Origin: Pseudovirgaria hyperparasitica
Taxonomy: Eukaryota > Ascomycota > Dothideomycetes > Acrospermales > Acrospermaceae
Direction: 5' to 3'
Length of the DNA: 64,000 nucleotides
Assembly: GCF_010093815.1 (NCBI RefSeq)
Contig: NW_022985568.1
Coordinates: 715,308-779,307, forward strand
The notes below the pieces were generated by a model that made no database searches, was not told the DNA's origin, and was given only the letters and a program-made list of their open reading frames with translations. Both the position numbers and the translations under genes were made by a program. Below are positions 54,997 to 64,000 of this stretch, in pieces. The number at the start of each line of letters is the position of its first letter. Positions within the stretch are counted from its first letter, which is position 1.

Positions 54997-56703
54997 ATGG
55001 CGCTCAACTCTACGACAGCCATCAGCGTTGCCGCACATGTTCCAGCATGGAAGCGTCTAGGACTGAGATTGAAATGCCAAAGTGATGGCACGGGAGAGGC
55101 CAGAACATGCCCATTGGCAACCTCTATACCTCTAGATATCGGTATACAGTCCGCGAGCACCAGCGAAGAAGTCCTTCGCCCCAAACCGCAGCAATCAACC
55201 GAAAAGAGGAAACGTGACGGCGACATATCCACAGGTGAATCCTCAACCAAGAAGAAACGACATAGCGATCCACGTGAGTTACGGAAAACCGAACGTATCA
55301 AGGACCTTGCCAGGGAGAAGACAAACACACCCTTAACAATATCGACTGAGGCACACGACAATGAAGATCTTAAATTCAACACTAGCGTGAAAACAAAGCG
55401 CTCATCCCTATCAAGCTCCATCAGGCATCAAGTCTCAAAAGCAGCAGACGCTCGATCAAGCTCACCGCGGAAAACCGTCTCATTCTCTGCAGACACAAAG
55501 ACGGATGACGGGAGCAGTGCTCAGGACCTTTTCCGCACGTGGTCTGACTCCCAACAGCAAGGCGAATACGGCTTGACACCAGAAGAAATCGCCGAGTACC
55601 TCGAACCTGGGTCGCTACCAGCAAAAGCCAAGTCAGATTCACCAGAGGTAGTTCAAGATCGAATCAAGCAGAAGAAAATCAAGAAGGCGTCTCGTCACCT
55701 CGAGAAGTCCTCGATCGAATCTGAGCCCTTTCTAAAATATCTCCACACCTACGCCACCGACCGTAGGAATTGGAAGTTCAACAAAACTCATCAGACGACG
55801 CTCCTGAAACACGCATTCAACATCTTCCGCATTCCAGACGACATGGAAGCCGATATTCTCGCTTACCTTGCAGGCTTACAAGGTGACGCGGCCAAGTCCC
55901 GTCTGCGCGGCACAGCCCAAGAGATCATCGCTTCATCCGCAGCAATCCAAGATGCAGGTACCATGTCTGAGTCTGTAGTTCGCGATTCAGCCCACGACAA
56001 CGCCCTTGCTGAGCGCTTAATCCATGAGAAAAAGCGTAGGCGCGCAGAAAAGATTCTCTTCACTATTGGCCCCGAACCTACCAATCCTTCCAGCGGTTCA
56101 GCGCTCCCGATACAGAAGCACAATAGTGCAAGTACAGCTGTCCCCAAGGGCACCCTTTTGAAATTTGATGATGAACCTTTACCTCCTGTTCAACCGCGCA
56201 GTAGACGTAAAAAACGACGGACAGACGTATCATCTTCATCAGAGTCGTCAAGTGACACATCGTCTGATAGCGATGGAAGTGACGTGTCAATGCCCTCAAG
56301 AATTGGTGATGCACCAAAAAGGACCCCAGCAATCGCTAAACCCCGCGTTCCAGTCTCCTCTCCCCTTGTCCCTGGAGAAGCTGCGTCTGCCCTGTCATCC
56401 TCCGATTCAAGCAGTGACTCTGATACAGACTCAGAGAGTGATGACGAGGGACACGCAGCTAAAAAATCAAAATCGCAGTCGCATATTTCAGAAGATATCA
56501 GAATGCAGCTGTTTGGTTCAGCTCCGTTTGTCAACGAGGGAATGAAGGCTACATCGACAAATAGATTTTCAAGTCCCGGAGCTGCATCCACGTCAGGAGA
56601 GGATAGTGGCGAGGAACATAGCTCTGATTCTGGGTCTGACTCAGAAGATTCTCATGTATCGGAAGACGATCTGAGCTCAGACGAGTCTTCGGAGAGTGAA
56701 TGA
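54997..56703 (+). CDS. WKF-domain (DUF2373) nuclear/nucleolar-type protein
   Basis: 568 aa, single exon, ATG at 54997 (the longer frame needs a TTG start). The protein is Ser/Lys-rich with several bipartite basic stretches (EKRKRDGD, STKKKRHSD, RSRRKKRRTD) that look like nuclear localisation signals. The WKF domain lies at about residues 245-300: FLKYLHTYATDRRNWKFNKTHQTTLLKHAFNIF. The C-terminal third is built of Ser/Asp/Glu repeats (SSSESSSDTSSDSDGSD and similar), typical of nucleolar CK2 targets. The WKF family includes human C7orf50; a ribosome-biogenesis link is suggested for it but not shown here. There are no introns. Confidence 0.88.
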   Translation: MALNSTTAISVAAHVPAWKRLGLRLKCQSDGTGEARTCPLATSIPLDIGIQSASTSEEVLRPKPQQSTEKRKRDGDISTGESSTKKKRHSDPRELRKTERIKDLAREKTNTPLTISTEAHDNEDLKFNTSVKTKRSSLSSSIRHQVSKAADARSSSPRKTVSFSADTKTDDGSSAQDLFRTWSDSQQQGEYGLTPEEIAEYLEPGSLPAKAKSDSPEVVQDRIKQKKIKKASRHLEKSSIESEPFLKYLHTYATDRRNWKFNKTHQTTLLKHAFNIFRIPDDMEADILAYLAGLQGDAAKSRLRGTAQEIIASSAAIQDAGTMSESVVRDSAHDNALAERLIHEKKRRRAEKILFTIGPEPTNPSSGSALPIQKHNSASTAVPKGTLLKFDDEPLPPVQPRSRRKKRRTDVSSSSESSSDTSSDSDGSDVSMPSRIGDAPKRTPAIAKPRVPVSSPLVPGEAASALSSSDSSSDSDTDSESDDEGHAAKKSKSQSHISEDIRMQLFGSAPFVNEGMKATSTNRFSSPGAASTSGEDSGEEHSSDSGSDSEDSHVSEDDLSSDESSESE

Positions 56704-58493
56704 TTATAGTGAACGAGTGTACATACGGGACCAGGCGCGGTGCAATGACTGTTGGCCCTTGGGCATAGTGTACCCGGTCGGATGCTTAGCAGGCGGTCGA
56801 TACTGCACTGTCTGTATCTAGGGTAACCATAATCTAGACATTTTAACAAGCCTCACGAACACTTCAATAATTCGAACTTGTCTGATGGGTTCCTAATCTA
56901 ACCATGATCGAGTATCGATTCTTTCGTCAATCCTCTAATGTACATGACACAGAGTATATAAGCCGCTACAATTCTGAACGCATCTTATCCAACGTTCTAC
57001 TCGGGGTATCCAAGTGTAGGTTTGCGGCCTGCTGAAGCCGCACTATCAGATATCTATGCACTTGGTCTAGTCGCAACAACACTACATAGCCATGTCACCA
57101 GAAACTATATTCCCGATAGAGGCGTCGTCACAACATAACTTCTTCTACATGCAGCCTGAAACAATTTCGCCCGAATTCTTCGCCCCAAGAATAGAATTGT
57201 CGAATGTGTCTAAGACAATGACATGGTTGGTCAGCCTCTGGCCGAGGTAGATATATACGTGCTGCAGATTAGGCCTGAACTTGCCTCCAGATAGACGCAA
57301 GGCCACACTGGCTACCACTCTTTTTTCAATATGTGCCCACCGAGCGTCTGTATGAATATTCGACAGAAAATATATATGACTTATCGTTCATCAGCACTTA
57401 TCATAGTGACCAGATATACATCCAGGATTCTAGAGTATGCTCACCAACTCATTTATGTAGCGTACAAACACGCCTGTGACCTGACTGTATTCGTCGTTTG
57501 ATAATCTGCCTTGAGTCTTGTATAAGCAGAACCAGGGGCTCACAAGGGAAGTCAGTACGGTCAAGATATAATATTATACTCTACTAGCTTTTAGGACAAA
57601 CTGGATTAAAGCACTTCCATCGAAGGGCGTAGACAGTGTCTTGGATGCTAATATTGTAGGGTAATCGTTCTTTTGATGAACTGATGTTAACAGGATTCCA
57701 ATTAGGTGGGCTTGTCTACTCGGGTCTGTCCCAAGTCTTCGTCGCAGTCGGTAAATTGACGACCAGTAGCAATATGTGAAGTCGATATCTGCAGACGGAG
57801 CATCTCCCAAGTAACGAAAATTGTAGTGAATTCATCCAATTTTGAGCCGCTACACCAGTCTCAATTCCAAGTTAAAAGTCTAAATCTAAATGACAGACTC
57901 TCCGAATTTGCTTCTCCCTATTTCGACAAAATTGTCGAGCTGGCGCGCTCAAACGGTTCAATGACTCTCAATTTTAGACCTATGAACGTTATAAACAGGC
58001 TTCTCTTCGAAGCCTCTCAACTTTCTCTTACCATGACCACGTCCACACTGTAGAACTTCGAGACTCTCAAATTGACTCATGGATTCCACATGTACATGAA
58101 CGTTAGGCATGTGCAGCTTCAAGTATTGTACCACTAGTGTTTACGCGACAATTCCATAATCGCTCATTTTGAGACTATTGGTATAGCGCATTTGTTCGCA
58201 AGAACATGTGCATCATAGGTTCTATAGAATCCGCCATGCTCATAAGGAAGTTGCATAACTGACCTCAACCCCATGAGCCTAATGCAACGTGGAAATATCA
58301 ATTCATAAAAATCCATTAGTCTATTAGTACAGCCAAGCCACGTTACACGGTATTAAAACTCCACAGACTATAGTGCCCAGAGTTCAGAAAGCGAAAGAAC
58401 TCCCAACATACTCCGGTATGCAATACAAAGCGAATAGGGCCTCAGAACACTATTTCCAACATTGGATGCCGACTCTTCATCTACAAGCCCTCC
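56704..58493. other. 1.8-kb intergenic region between convergent genes
   Basis: This lies between the 3' ends of the WKF gene (+) and the PEBP-like gene (-). A 52-codon ORF starts at the ATG near 57092, and others occur at 57574-57810 (-) and 57826-58053 (+). None has recognisable features. No repeat array was seen. Confidence 0.45.
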
Positions 58494-59695
58494 TCATAGC
58501 ATAGATATCGCCAGTACAAGAGCCCCGACCATGGCGGCAATACTAGCCCCTTTCGTACTTGCGGTACCTAGGAACACTGGCGGCGTAGGCGTCGGGCTCT
58601 CAACCGACAAACCAGTTACACTCGGTATAGCAGGTGGCACTACTTGTGTTGGCGTAGGCGGACCAGAAGATGGCAGTACAGAAGAGGGCACGACAACAGA
58701 GACCTCAGGCGCAGATGAAGCTACAGTTGGCGGAGCTGGGGGAGCAGGGTGCACATAAGGTGTCTCTGTAGGCCAGGGTGCTGGTGTGTATGAGGAAGGC
58801 CAGATAGGAGCGTACGTCGGCTTTGGCCACGCCAGTGTCGAGGGCCAGTCCTTGGGTGCTTGAGGCCAGGGACTACCGGATGGGACGGGCCATGGCATAG
58901 TAGATGGCCAGCTCTCGGGACGTTCAATATTTGCAGATTCCATGGGTGGGGAAAGAGGAGTGTTTGTTGTCTCAGAGGGTGGTATGGAAGCAGCAGATGA
59001 TTCCTGTGCTGATGGCGTTGAAGCTGGAGCTGGAGCTGGAGCTGGAGCTGGAGCTGGGCTGTCTCCGCCACAATTCGTCTCACCGCCGAGCTCGACTTTG
59101 AAGGCTACACCTGCTTTGGCATCACCTAGACCTTGCTGTTTCCCGAAATCAACAACGTCGATCTCCTGACCGGAGACTGCAGCAGCTGGATTGAGCCCGC
59201 GGGGTGGCTGGCGCCACATCACGAAGGTATAGGTGCGCGAACCCCTTTCCTGGAATGAACCCGGCCCGGCATATTTGACGAGTGGAGACTCATCGGATGC
59301 AAGCTTAGTCTTCTCGTTTGTCGCAGCGAAATTCGTCTTGTAGTAGTGCAAGATCCGCTTATCACAGGTCGTGTCGACCATGGCGATGGCATACTGGACT
59401 TGGGTGTTGATGCCGGACGAATCGCCTAAGGCGAAGGTAGGAACAGTTTGAGTCTCTGTAATCCATTATATGAGTAAAGCTTTGATTCAAGGACTTGAAA
59501 GGCGAACGTACGACCTGCATCGATCGTGGTACCACTCGCAAAGCCCTCGGACGCATCGCCACCGAAACTTGCCTGAATCTCGATAGCATCAGTGTTGAAC
59601 GTGCCTATCAAGTCCACAGGGACACCCTCCTGCGCGGAAACCATAAAAACATGGGATGCGAGCACGAACACGCCTGTAAGCCGTCCAATAAACAT
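58494..59695 (-). CDS. GPI-anchored PEBP-like secreted protein
   Basis: 380 aa, two exons: 59695-59515 and 59455-58494 (intron GTCGTA...TTACAG, 59 nt). The signal peptide is MFIGRLTGVFVLASHVFMVSAQ. Residues ~20-185 resemble the phosphatidylethanolamine-binding-protein fold: ALGDSSGINTQVQYAIAMVD, LHYYKTNF, YAGPGSFQERGSRTYTFVMWRQP. A Cys near residue 85 and one in GGETNCGGD may pair. A (Ala-Pro)n run, coded by GCTGGA repeats at 59026-59058, starts a Pro/Ser/Thr/Trp-rich stalk with repeated WPSTxxWPxP blocks. The C terminus ends with a GPI-type signal (small residues then ASIAAMVGALVLAISML). Cell-wall or membrane attachment is expected; ligand unknown. Confidence 0.87.
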
Positions 59696-60543
59696 GGTGG
59701 GAATAGTCCTGACTATATTCGAGATGGGAGGAGAAGATGACGATCGAGAGGCTGAGGAAAATTTCTAAAGAAACTGCAGGCCTATTAAATACTTCAACCA
59801 GCGAAAGTATATGAAAAATGTAACCCGGAAGATAAAACAGCGAAAGGGAAAAGTTGAGTAATTTGCTGTGCTACACTATCGTGACCAACAGTCCCATCTT
59901 ATACTGTTCAGCCTTGTCCATCCACTCGCCCACACCTGCCTGTCCCTAGATAATCATGTCAAGTCTGAAGGTAGTAGATCAGACTGGGGAGACTCACTCA
60001 GGTGCAAACACCGTTGGTGGCATGTTGTTCTCAGTGTCCGACTCACCTCGTCTCAGCCCGACGTCCGGGATGGCGGTCAGCGTAGGGATCGAAGGACCGC
60101 CAAGAAAGCGGCGAGTGATCGCGATTCCACCGTTTAGCTCTGCATAGACTTGGGATCGAGGACTATGTGATGCAGGTGGTGGCCTTGGGCGTTTGCGTTA
60201 CTTTGCGCGTTGCAGGTTGGTATTGGGGGCGCGGCGGGTGCCAAGGTGTCTGACAATGGCCAAGTGTTATTTATGACTATCATTCTGCGACAATATGTAA
60301 ACATGAATGTCACATGTCCCTAGCTTCACAATAGAATAACGGCGTTGTCAAAGCTACAGATGTCCTCAACACGGTTATTCAAGCGCATTATGCTAGATCA
60401 AAAGTGGTACATCATCGTCAGAAAAAGCGTCATACACGACACAGACACAGCAGTGTACCTTTGTGCCATCGAGTAGTGGAACGATTCGCCCTGCAATACC
60501 CAGAGGTAGTGACAGCGTCACATCACCGCTTCGCTGCACTGCG
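59696..60543. other. Intergenic between PEBP-like gene and next minus-strand gene
   Basis: About 850 bp with the PEBP-like promoter and the next gene's 3' UTR. Short plus-strand ORFs at 59868-60147 have no recognisable content. Confidence 0.45.
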
Positions 60544-62355
60544 TTACTTGGCCAAACTCAAGCTCTGCTTCTCTTTCGCATCCAGCCTGAAGGCCTTCTC
60601 CGGATCCTGTAGGAATTTTTTGCACCAGCTGGTCCACTCCTTCGCGCCTTTCTTCATAGTCTCTTCTAAGTCTAGATGCGCTTCCTTGATCTCCCATTCC
60701 ACGTCTTGCGGACTGACACTTCCATCCAAGACCACAGATGGTTTCCAATGTATTGCGCTCAGAACTTCCGCTTCGCTCGGTATCACTATGCCTGGATAGG
60801 GGTAGTTGGTACGGTCTATGCGGAAGCATCGCTCCTCCATGTACTTGCGTGCAGGTTCCAGTGCCGGAGAAGCCTTTATAGTGATCTTGAGATGCTGTTT
60901 AGTACTATCATCCGCGCTAAAGCGGTTTGTTAACGCTTTTGCCGTCCTGGCACTGCGAATAGACTTATAAGCCCAAACAGAGTCAAGTGCCAACATAGCG
61001 CCCATAGTCCCTGCCCCAAAATCCGCAGCAGCAGCAAATGGAAGCAGAGATGTGGCAATTGCGGCGTCACGCTGAGCACGCGAGCGTGCTTTCATCATAG
61101 CGCCAACGAAGGTCTTGCGGATGTCCTCCTTGGACGACTGGCACGAATCCGGGTAAACGATGATAAGTTCCTCCATTGACTGCGCAGCAGAGTGTTCCGC
61201 CGACACAGACAGGTCTTCTCTTTCTTTACCCCCGGGCATGGGTAGTCGGGCCAAGAAGTCCACGTCAGAGCCAGTCGTGCGTTTGGATAGGTCGTCGAAG
61301 CCGAGTCTCGTCTTCGCTCTGAAGCTCTGCCAAGCGGAGCCTGTTGTATTCTTCTCCTTTTGTTCTTTGAGCAGGCGTCTATCCTCGGAAGAATGCCGCT
61401 GTCGACGACGTTCCGCAGATTCCTTAGCTCTATCCGCTGGCTTCTGTAAAAACGATGGCATAGGTGTATAAATTAGAAATCTTTCCGGTGGTTTTGGGCA
61501 AGCTATATCGTCATTCTTCGGACTCGGGTATGGGATCAGGTAGGCAAAGTATCGCTTTGAATCTCTAGAGAACAGGGGGGCATCTAAACTGTCCACAGCC
61601 ATAGTGGGAGTCAAGCTGCTGACAGTACTATCTGTAGGAGTAACAAAGTTGTGCTGGGGTCTAATATTGTTGAGTCCCTGGATTTGCTCATAGCCAGCGT
61701 GTTCAATGGGCTCGTAACCTGCTTCCTGCGCTTTTGTGGGTGGTGCTGCCGGTGGCGGAAATGTTGTAACTTGCCCTCGCTGCTGAGGAAGCAGCCTTGC
61801 AGGAAAACTAGCTGGTGTGGATGATGCGTACAGAGACGCTGTGCCTGTAGGTATTGACGGGATGGTAGATGCTTCGGAAGGAGGCGTAGCATAAAGGTCT
61901 GTTGTCGTAGTAGTACCAGTGGCATTTGAAGTTGCAACACCATAGTGCAGAGATAGATTATCAGAGGGTAATATTGGGGTCTCGGTTACTTCATCAATGT
62001 TAACGTTGGTGTGGGCATTTCTCGCCTCGAGTTCCACATATGGTGGAGGAGCTTCGTCGTGCCGAACCGCGGAAAATGATTCATGATCCAACTGAGGCTC
62101 ATGGTGAGGTGCTACGCCATATTGTGAGAATGATATGGCGGATGCATTAGGCTGGCTATAGATAGACAGCGGATATTGCGAAGCAGATGGTCCACTGCCC
62201 AGGTTCGAGCGGGATAAAGCGCTGGATGGACTCAAGGCACCCTCAGTCTCGGCAAACTCGTCTTCATCCATGCCACCACGACCCCGTAGTGTCCCTTGGC
62301 GATATATGTGTGGCAACGAGGTTTGTACCGGGTCCGAGAAGTCAAAGGACGTCAT
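60544..62355 (-). CDS. Conserved-looking hypothetical protein (603 aa) with PPPY motif
   Basis: Single open exon from ATG 62355. The N-terminal ~230 residues are Ser/Thr/Pro-rich and probably disordered, with DEAPPPYVELEAR, a PY motif of the kind bound by WW domains of Rsp5/Nedd4 ligases. The rest looks globular: YFAYLIPYPSPKND and RFLIYTPMPSFLQKPADRAKE. SAERRRQRHSSEDRRLLKEQKEKN, a basic coiled stretch, is followed by a hydrophobic Ala/Gly helix (SLLPFAAAADFGAGTMGAMLALDSVWAYKS). The C-terminal part has YMEERCFRIDRTNYPYPG and a charged tail. No enzyme motif was seen. I do not recognise the family. A peripheral membrane role controlled by ubiquitin ligase is possible but is inference. Confidence 0.8.
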   Translation of the reverse strand: MTSFDFSDPVQTSLPHIYRQGTLRGRGGMDEDEFAETEGALSPSSALSRSNLGSGPSASQYPLSIYSQPNASAISFSQYGVAPHHEPQLDHESFSAVRHDEAPPPYVELEARNAHTNVNIDEVTETPILPSDNLSLHYGVATSNATGTTTTTDLYATPPSEASTIPSIPTGTASLYASSTPASFPARLLPQQRGQVTTFPPPAAPPTKAQEAGYEPIEHAGYEQIQGLNNIRPQHNFVTPTDSTVSSLTPTMAVDSLDAPLFSRDSKRYFAYLIPYPSPKNDDIACPKPPERFLIYTPMPSFLQKPADRAKESAERRRQRHSSEDRRLLKEQKEKNTTGSAWQSFRAKTRLGFDDLSKRTTGSDVDFLARLPMPGGKEREDLSVSAEHSAAQSMEELIIVYPDSCQSSKEDIRKTFVGAMMKARSRAQRDAAIATSLLPFAAAADFGAGTMGAMLALDSVWAYKSIRSARTAKALTNRFSADDSTKQHLKITIKASPALEPARKYMEERCFRIDRTNYPYPGIVIPSEAEVLSAIHWKPSVVLDGSVSPQDVEWEIKEAHLDLEETMKKGAKEWTSWCKKFLQDPEKAFRLDAKEKQSLSLAK

Positions 62356-63150
62356 CTCGACGCATGTTATCCTCCGAACGGTGGATATACGAGGTGTGTA
62401 TACAACTTGAAGAATGAAATCCAGATGAAGTTAAGTCAAGACGGCGATATTCCTTCACCAAGGCCGTGTCAACAGTTAATATCCAAGGGGGCTATGCCTG
62501 CAACTCGCGAATATTCGCATATGAATCAGCGAGCCACACGCTGATAATAGTGAGATGAGAATGAGAATTACATGAGACGCAAGGAGGATGATCCAGTGCC
62601 TGGCACGATGCCGGGTACCAGGAGTAGTAATACGGGCGATACGACATCGCTTAGCGTGGCTGAGTCGCGCATCCTGGTTAGAATGGCACTTGTGAAGTAC
62701 GACTATACGACATAAACTGTGCACTGTACTATATACTATGTCGAACAGGACCGAGGTTATTGGACTCAGGAGACATGGAATGTTCTTGGTGGTCTAAAGA
62801 GAAGTACGGTAGGCATTCAAATTTTCCCGATTACGGATGGTAGGTTGGGCGGAGTCACGTGAGAATTCTTAATATAGAATCTCTGACACTACCATATGGG
62901 GTCGCATACCAAATGGAAGTACGCGAGCGAACAACGATATATCCAGCTGGCCTTTTCTCACCATAGCTTCACAAGAGCGAGACAGCTCTTGAACTACGAC
63001 GATGAAAGCGTATCTCGTCGCGTTGACCAAGTCGAATGACAGTCTATGCTCGTTAGTGAGTCGTATACAAGATTTAGAAGCGTCTGGTCCATTCTATGTC
63101 ATCGCTGGACTATAGTAGTTAATAGCCCCCTAAATTGATATAAGACTTCT
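62356..63150. other. Intergenic between LAS17 and the PPPY-protein gene
   Basis: About 800 bp containing the promoter of the minus-strand PPPY gene and the LAS17 3' UTR. No other feature was recognised. Confidence 0.45.
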
Positions 63151-64000
63151 CTACCACTCATCGTTATCGTCCTCATCGTCTAGAATCATGTCAGAAAGGG
63201 GTCGTTGTTTGGAATATTACGTAGAAAGAATACTTACCACTATGGCTAACCTTCGATTTTCGTTCCGCCAACGCAACAGCCAATGCTCCTGCAAGGCCTC
63301 CTCCTGCTGCGGCTGCTCCTGCAGCTGCCGTTCCACCTCCACTGCTTGAGGCCGGCTCGTGCCCAGGGACCAGAGCTGCACTTCTATCCTTCTTCTCTGT
63401 ATCACTGACTTTCTTTAGGCGAGCTCCATCACGAATACTAGCCATCAAGTCATTTCTACCGCCAGACGGCTGTGGTAACGGTGGTACATTTGCAGCTCCG
63501 CCATCTCGTCCTGGTAATGGAGGTGGAGGAGGAGCCTCACTACCAAGTGGCATTGGCATTGGCGGCGGTGGTGGTGGTGGAGGCGCACCCCCGGTAGGCA
63601 GTAAAGACGGCGGAGGAGGTGCATGGGTCGATGGGGGAGGTGGAGGTGGAGGTGGAGCGTTATTTAACGGTGGAAGGGGTGAAGGAGCAGGAGCACCACC
63701 TTGAGGTGGTAAAGGAGGGGGCCGAGATGTGGTTGGCAAGGGCGGCGGAAGGGGAGGCCCTGGGGTATCCCTACTTGGTGGTAATGGGGGAGGGACTCCT
63801 ACAGGTGTCTTTGGAGGCAATGGCGGTGGTAAAGCATGTGAAGGCGGGACAGCGTGCGTTGCTAAAGATTCTCGCGCGGGCGGAGGCGGTGGAACTGGTC
63901 CACGACTAGGGGGCGGTGGGGGACCTGACGGTACCCTTTGCCCTGTGAACGGCGGCGGGACTCCAAATCGTGATTGGGGCTCTTCTTCGACCTTTGGTGG
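63151..64000 (-). CDS. LAS17: WASP homologue Las17 (3' part, runs off the window)
   Basis: Partial gene. The last exon is 63179-63151 and the preceding exon runs from 63238 past the window end, so the 5' part (WH1 domain expected) is missing. The 58-nt intron is GTAAGT...TTCTAG. The visible part starts with SRFGVPPPFTGQ and continues with a long poly-proline region (PPPPPP blocks) that binds profilin and SH3 domains. A WH2 motif follows (NDLMASIRDGARLKKV). After an Ala/Gly linker with GGLAGALAVALAERKSKV comes the acidic C terminus DDEDDNDEW, whose final Trp is the Arp2/3-contacting residue of WASP proteins. The role is Arp2/3 activation at endocytic actin patches. An ORF read without the last intron would miss the acidic tail. 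Confidence 0.93.

Overview
The window looks like nuclear DNA of a filamentous ascomycete, probably a Dothideomycete-like Pezizomycotina species. The class is inference; the fungal nature is not. Genes carry short introns of 46-76 nt with GT/AG ends and CTAAC/CTGAC branch points. Gene families are typical of moulds: DUF7730/2EXR, DUF3602, UstYa-like, SAT4/rhodopsin-like, heme-thiolate peroxidase, C2H2 plus fungal-TF domain, and WKF. Trinucleotide microsatellites and AT-rich blocks are frequent. I rebuilt splice sites by hand for every multi-exon gene listed; in each intact gene the exon lengths sum to a multiple of three.

Layout. 0-8.7 kb: a 10-bp tandem array at the left edge, a basic/RS-rich hypothetical gene, a zinc alcohol dehydrogenase, a tandem pair of DUF7730/2EXR paralogues and a GRGGAGN-repeat (DUF3602) gene. 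8.7-13 kb: repeat-rich spacer, then centractin ARP1. 13.2-14.8 kb: a drug-transporter-type MFS pseudogene with stops and a frameshift. 15.8-21.7 kb: a possible small biosynthetic locus holding a UstYa-like oxidase, a divergent 78-aa secreted peptide with a Lys-Arg site, a seven-helix SAT4/rhodopsin-like protein and a 2OG-Fe(II) dioxygenase. 22.8-25.9 kb: an 883-aa C2H2/fungal-TF regulator. 25.9-34.3 kb: 8.4 kb without a convincing gene, full of microsatellites and holding a 10-N assembly gap. 34.3-37.6 kb: a VIT/VWA protein whose first nine residues equal the histone H3 tail.

37.6-53.7 kb: a secreted serine-carboxypeptidase homologue that has lost catalytic Asp and His, a Ser/Arg-rich hypothetical gene, a secreted heme-thiolate peroxidase, a Dal5-type anion permease and a small conserved-looking gene preceded by an overlapping 63-aa membrane micro-ORF. 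53.7-64 kb: proteasome alpha-1 (SCL1) divergent from a WKF-domain nucleolar-type protein, a GPI-anchored PEBP-like protein, a large hypothetical protein with a PPPY motif, and the 3' part of LAS17/WASP running off the right edge.

Housekeeping genes (ARP1, SCL1, LAS17, WKF) bracket accessory stretches. The accessory stretches hold the pseudogene, the AT-rich relics, the UstYa locus and the pseudo-peptidase. The most promising candidate system is the UstYa/secreted-peptide/dioxygenase group. The most striking single protein feature is the histone-H3-like N terminus of the VIT/VWA protein.
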